Below are positions 59,787-64,000 of a stretch of DNA of 64,000 nt, piece after piece. Each line of letters starts with the position of its first letter. Position 1 is the stretch's first letter. Under the pieces are notes generated by a model. The model worked only from the letters and a program-made list of their open reading frames with translations, had not been told where the DNA came from and did no database searches. The stretch is taken from IMG/VR virus record IMGVR_UViG_3300043411_001777, positions 89,968-153,967 of that record, one strand, 5' to 3'. Position numbers and translations under genes: made by a program. The DNA is from a virus.

Positions 59787-62700
59787 TCAATCCTTATCGA
59801 ATGGGTCTAGCGTCGACTTCAACACTGACTCACGCCGCTCCAAACTCTTACCACTGAAACTGTCTTCTGCTTGACGCCAAGCAACTGATTTCAATTCGGC
59901 TTGCTGGCGCATTACCTGTGCATACTTATCGGTCGAATCCAGTTCCAAGAATTCCTCAGAGCCAAAAAGATCCAGCGTTATTGCCGCCTCGCTAGCTTTG
60001 CAGCTACAAACCTGGCCGTCATGGGTCACTCGTATATCTGTAAGTGTCTTAGCCGCATTAACGATGGGGATCTTATCCAATGATCCCAACCCATTGGAGA
60101 ACATATTGGCAAGCCCGATTTGGAAATGGTCGCCATCGGACCCTGGCTTCGCCCCAAACAGGTCCAGGATTTGAGTGTCCGATAGGTTCCGCTTTCGGAG
60201 CGCGTCAATTACCTTTTGCTCTAGAGCTGCACCAGCTTCCACGCCCACCAGCTTACGGTTTTCAAAGACCGGGACGCCATTATGCATCTTCTGGCGGCCT
60301 TTCTCGTCAAGGGCTGGCTGAGGGACTGAAACGGACACCCCGCGGGTCAGGAAATCCGTGACTTCTTCGACCAATTGACGATCAAGAAGGGACAGGGGGT
60401 CTTGCGCGTGAAGGTTAGCCCACACCCCATCCGGGCTGATAGACACGTCGCGCCCATAACGAAAAGAGCCAATCACCTCAAAACCATTTGCGTCTGACAC
60501 AGGGAAAATGGCGCTGTGTGTACCGGCTTCGAAATTAGCTTGTGTCACCGTCTTTTTTGTGTAAGCCGCAGCAATCTTAATCCCCCAAGCCATTTCCAAC
60601 TGTTGGGTGAAAAGGGACCACGCTTCCTCCACTTGCTCAGGGGTCCAATTAGCCTTAGTAATGGCCTCCAGCCAAGATCGCAGATTAGCGTTGAAGCTTT
60701 CAACAAGAGCTTTGGCAATAGGCTTAGCCAGCCGACTGGCAAACTCTGCCGTTGTCCAAGTTGATGCCTTAGGCGTTTGCAGTTGGATTCGGGGAGTCAT
60801 TGGAACAGGAGCAAGCGAAGGTAAAGACTGCTCTATCGGAGGAACCGTTTGAATCGCTGTTGAGCCACGTTTGGGCACGTCAGCTAAGTCAAAGCTATCA
60901 AAAAGCTTTTGAAGATCGATTTCATCTTTACCCAGCCGGACCTTAAGAGGAACTGCCGGAGGACGGATGAGGATAGCCTGAGTTACCTGGGCCTCTGCCA
61001 CATCAACCACTATGGGTTCGATCGCCTTTTCATAGTAGTAGGAAAGACTGCGAAGCTCGTTCACTCCAACAAAAAAATCCGGTGCTGACCTCTGCACATA
61101 ATCCGACAACACCGTCTCGAAATAGTCTTGAGTCTCCACCCCAGCCTCACGACTTAACGAGTAGACCTTTTGTGAAGACGTTACGTTTTTCTTCCCCTTG
61201 ATTAGTTGGGAGGAGAACCGAATCTCCCGAATTTCAGACGTCGGGACAGACACACCACGGGGTCGGGACGGGTCTGCCGTTAGCACCCTAATACCCCGCG
61301 TTGGGCGCACTTTACCCAGCTCCGCTTCTGCCCTGTAAGCTCCAGGGTAGGGGAGACTCACTTCCTTCCGGAAGCCCTTCACCTCAATTCCAGCAAAGGC
61401 AGGGTCCAAGTCCAGAGGTGTTTCTATTATCTGTGTACCCCCCGAAGTGCTGTCATAGGTGATTTCGGCCTGGCCTTGAGACTCCGGATCAGGGTGCGAA
61501 GCAGAATAATAGCGGTATTCGCCTGGCTGAGAGGCATTTGACAAATGGGATTTCTTCTCAGACAACATCTCCAAAATGGAGATAGTCGAATCCAAATTGG
61601 CGAAATCAGAATTTTGGGCCTTGTAGCGTGAGCCCACCTGACGAATCAACTCCGCAATGAGGGCCACACCAGCACGTTCCGCCTCATTGAGCGTGGCCTC
61701 AAATGCCTTTAGGTCTCCGTCCTTTAAGGCCTGTAGGGTCGTGGCCCGATCCTGCAACTTCGTCCGCTCTTCTTCCAAGGCAAGCAGCGAGGTTCCTGCT
61801 TTCTTTGCAGCTTCGCGCTTCTCGTTTACGACGCCGAGGGCATTTGTAGCCTTTTCCAGCTCCTGGTCACTAGGCTTTGCTACACGATAGAGGTTCTCTC
61901 GTGCATTGATAGTACCTTCTGGGATTTGCTCTGACTTGCCGAAGTAGAACCGCACAGCCTTTGGGCTAGCCGTTCCGTCCCCACGAAGGGTTCCAGGCAT
62001 ATCCATAACATAAACGTCTTGATCCGATCCATCCTTACGGAGGATGCCCAAATGCACTGCCATATCCAACATCCGGTCAAGCCCGGCTGCGTCCGTTATC
62101 GATAGATCCAAACCACTCACGTAATGCAGCGGGTTGATCTTTTTGGGGTCCAACGCCATCACCACATTAGGGAAGCCAACCTTACGCGGGCGGCCGTCAT
62201 TGTCCAACACCTCAAGCAACCGCTCGGGAAGATCAGGACGGTCTAGCCGAATCGCCGAAATTCCACCCACCCCTTTGCCAATGAACCCTGGTGCGGCAAA
62301 CTTTGACCGCTTCGCGATTAGACTAAGCGTGGTTGTGGCTTGGGCTCCTGGTGCAAAGCTATGGCTGAAACTGTTGATGTAGTAAAAGCAGTCCCGATTA
62401 ACAATGTACACGGGGTATCCGGGTCTTAGCTCCGGGCGTAGCGGGATCGTAAGGGTTGCACGTTTCGTGGGTGCATTCATTACGTCCAGACGATTAGCCC
62501 CAGAGTAGTAAAGAGCTTTAGCATCATTCAGAAATGAGGTGCTGAAATCCGCAGGACGCCAACCATATTGGGCAACCAACCGGTAATCGATATACGTGCC
62601 AATGTTGCCATACTCACCTTCGCCAGCGCCAATCTGAATGTTAGCAAAAAGACCGTTCGTCCCTTTGATGTAGGTCGCCTGAGGCTCATCCTCCGAGGGG

Positions 62701-64000
62701 TTGAAGTTGATGATGTCAATTGGTTCAATGCGATAGGCCCGTGAGCCAGATGTGTCTAGGTTGTAGAAGGGGGGCTTGAAAACCAAATCCCCGTCCACAT
62801 CCTGGTAGAACTCAAATCCCGTAACTGTCGTAACACTTTGGGCTACGTCGAGTTTGCTTTCGTAGGTGCTCTCAAAGAGAGAAATCGTACTTGTGGTCAA
62901 GTCCGCCGAAAAGGCGTGCATCTCCGAAAGGTTGATTTCGGGCACTTTGCTGTCACCGATACCCAAAGATTGGGTTAAGGCGCCACGGCGCAGCTTATCC
63001 GTAAGAGCCACGGCCTGAGAAGCTTCCAACAGGCCCTTCACATTGGGGTCCTTCGAGGCATTCACACCCGGGAACCGATTTTTCAAGAGCGTCGAAAGCT
63101 GAGATGCCGAAAGACGTGCTAAAAAGGCACTTTGCGCCGCAGAAAACAAGTCACCGTTCAACCCGTGGAGACGGAGTTTGGTTTCCCTAGCCTTAAAACG
63201 CTGTTCCCAATACTTGACGGTATACGAGAAAAAAGACTCGTTTGTTCTTGTGGACTTAGCATCCTGATCACCAGCTTGCTGAAGAGCCCAAGCAACACCG
63301 CCAGCGGAACCCGCCATATCATGGTGAAGGGTATACATAATCTGATAGGGGTGCTGCTTCGAGAACACGTGGGACATAACAGACATTCGCAGCTTGCCAT
63401 TGTCTGGCTTCGCCCCCATCACAGAGGCGTTCGTGCTCATCTTGTGGTATTCCCAAAAATGAAGCATGCTCCCACAGGAAACTTGAATTGTGCCCGATCC
63501 GGGAGCCCAAGAATGGTTGACGCTAGTGACCACCCCTCGAAAGGTGTGGTAATAGGGGTAGCCGATAAGCTCATCCAAACCTGAACCCGTCAGCCCTGTT
63601 TTATCCAGGAGGGAGGCACCGATTTCGACAGGACGGTCGAAATTCAACTGGTCCAGCTCTTTTTTAGTCAATGGGTTCAGGGGAAGGTCACCCGCTGAAA
63701 CTACCTCATTCACAGTAGCCTCAGGCACCACCTTGTTAATTTGGAGGTTGGCTACAGGGGGAGAAGGGTTACCCTTTGGACCTAGGAACACCTCATTTTT
63801 ACTTGAGGAAGCTAATGCTATTGCCGTATTGTAGGCCTCTTCTTTCGACTTACCACGAGACCGTAAAGCCATATACAGGGTCGGGAAACCACCATCGGAG
63901 TGTGGATCCTCCCCGATTTTTTTGATGTGGCTCGCAGCATTGTAGTGGGAGACCACGCCCGAACTTTCAGGGTTTGCGCCTGAATTTGCGATATAAAAAG
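59787..64000 (-). CDS. Baseplate hub protein (gp27/gpD-like), 5' truncated by the window
   Basis: The frame is open through the right edge, so the N-terminus is missing; 1403 residues are visible. Near the start of the visible part, Y-H-T-F-R-G-V-V-T-S-V-N-H-S-W is followed by G-T-I-Q-V-S-C-G-S-M-L-H-F-W-E-Y, a pattern found in late control gpD/gp27-type hubs. A further hub-like segment reads F-Y-Q-D-V-D-G-D-L-V-F-K-P-P-F-Y-N. The long C-terminal part (from about 600) has helical coiled stretches (E-E-E-R-T-K-L-Q-D-R-A-T) and is far larger than gp27 (about 390). It lies just upstream of the spike gene, in the order expected for hub and spike. Confidence 0.78.
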   Translation of the reverse strand, partial: FYIANSGANPESSGVVSHYNAASHIKKIGEDPHSDGGFPTLYMALRSRGKSKEEAYNTAIALASSSKNEVFLGPKGNPSPPVANLQINKVVPEATVNEVVSAGDLPLNPLTKKELDQLNFDRPVEIGASLLDKTGLTGSGLDELIGYPYYHTFRGVVTSVNHSWAPGSGTIQVSCGSMLHFWEYHKMSTNASVMGAKPDNGKLRMSVMSHVFSKQHPYQIMYTLHHDMAGSAGGVAWALQQAGDQDAKSTRTNESFFSYTVKYWEQRFKARETKLRLHGLNGDLFSAAQSAFLARLSASQLSTLLKNRFPGVNASKDPNVKGLLEASQAVALTDKLRRGALTQSLGIGDSKVPEINLSEMHAFSADLTTSTISLFESTYESKLDVAQSVTTVTGFEFYQDVDGDLVFKPPFYNLDTSGSRAYRIEPIDIINFNPSEDEPQATYIKGTNGLFANIQIGAGEGEYGNIGTYIDYRLVAQYGWRPADFSTSFLNDAKALYYSGANRLDVMNAPTKRATLTIPLRPELRPGYPVYIVNRDCFYYINSFSHSFAPGAQATTTLSLIAKRSKFAAPGFIGKGVGGISAIRLDRPDLPERLLEVLDNDGRPRKVGFPNVVMALDPKKINPLHYVSGLDLSITDAAGLDRMLDMAVHLGILRKDGSDQDVYVMDMPGTLRGDGTASPKAVRFYFGKSEQIPEGTINARENLYRVAKPSDQELEKATNALGVVNEKREAAKKAGTSLLALEEERTKLQDRATTLQALKDGDLKAFEATLNEAERAGVALIAELIRQVGSRYKAQNSDFANLDSTISILEMLSEKKSHLSNASQPGEYRYYSASHPDPESQGQAEITYDSTSGGTQIIETPLDLDPAFAGIEVKGFRKEVSLPYPGAYRAEAELGKVRPTRGIRVLTADPSRPRGVSVPTSEIREIRFSSQLIKGKKNVTSSQKVYSLSREAGVETQDYFETVLSDYVQRSAPDFFVGVNELRSLSYYYEKAIEPIVVDVAEAQVTQAILIRPPAVPLKVRLGKDEIDLQKLFDSFDLADVPKRGSTAIQTVPPIEQSLPSLAPVPMTPRIQLQTPKASTWTTAEFASRLAKPIAKALVESFNANLRSWLEAITKANWTPEQVEEAWSLFTQQLEMAWGIKIAAAYTKKTVTQANFEAGTHSAIFPVSDANGFEVIGSFRYGRDVSISPDGVWANLHAQDPLSLLDRQLVEEVTDFLTRGVSVSVPQPALDEKGRQKMHNGVPVFENRKLVGVEAGAALEQKVIDALRKRNLSDTQILDLFGAKPGSDGDHFQIGLANMFSNGLGSLDKIPIVNAAKTLTDIRVTHDGQVCSCKASEAAITLDLFGSEEFLELDSTDKYAQVMRQQAELKSVAWRQAEDSFSGKSLERRESVLKSTLDPFDKD

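Overview
The window is a stretch of a large tailed-bacteriophage genome, almost certainly a contractile-tailed (myovirus-type) and probably jumbo-class phage. The right half encodes baseplate proteins of recognisable families (a hub of the gp27/gpD type, a gp5/gpV-type spike, a gp25-like wedge protein and a baseplate J protein) together with several very large adhesin-like structural proteins, one of 3690 residues. The left half encodes a phage replication module (family A DNA polymerase, DnaB-like helicase, probable helicase loader, primase zinc domain, SNF2-type helicases) and accessory genes. Genes are packed with ATGA/TAATG overlaps, strong Shine-Dalgarno sequences and frequent TTG/GTG starts. 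No stretch over 300 bases lacks a gene, and I see no rRNA, tRNA, CRISPR array or insertion sequence. The host cannot be named from the sequence.

Layout. 1-4678 (+): end of a SNF2-type helicase, translation initiation factor IF3, small cysteine-rich or unknown proteins, an amidase endolysin, a membrane zincin and a LamG-type fibre protein. 4675-6316 (-): a 2H phosphoesterase, an Ala/Pro-rich protein and an HslV/proteasome-beta-like Ntn hydrolase. 6389-7329 (+): a cyclic-phosphate-processing receiver-domain protein and a membrane protein. 7304-10855 (-): eight small unknown or zinc-binding proteins. 10861-20931 (-): the replication module. 21017-21538 (-): a holin-like membrane protein followed by a clear terminator. 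21587-64000 (-): the tail/baseplate/adhesin operon, interrupted by one gene on the other strand (41172-41798) for a lipoprotein with a C39-like cysteine protease fold.

How the genes work together. The polymerase, primase zinc domain, helicase, degenerate DnaC-like protein and SNF2 helicase overlap end to start and form one transcription unit, consistent with a phage replisome. The structural operon runs hub -> spike -> giant protein -> wedge (gp25-like) -> J -> tailspike/adhesins, the order expected for a contractile baseplate. The amidase and HExxH membrane protein overlap and may act in lysis.

The most unusual items are: (i) two complete inteins inserted back to back, with no extein residue between them, at one site in motif A of the DNA polymerase, the second carrying a DnaJ-like zinc finger where an endonuclease would normally sit; (ii) a phage-encoded HslV/proteasome-like protease without a visible ATPase partner; (iii) a phage IF3 gene that can only start at a non-AUG codon; and (iv) a 2H phosphoesterase and a cyclic-phosphate-processing receiver protein within 1.8 kb of each other, pointing to RNA-end repair or degradation of immune nucleotide signals.
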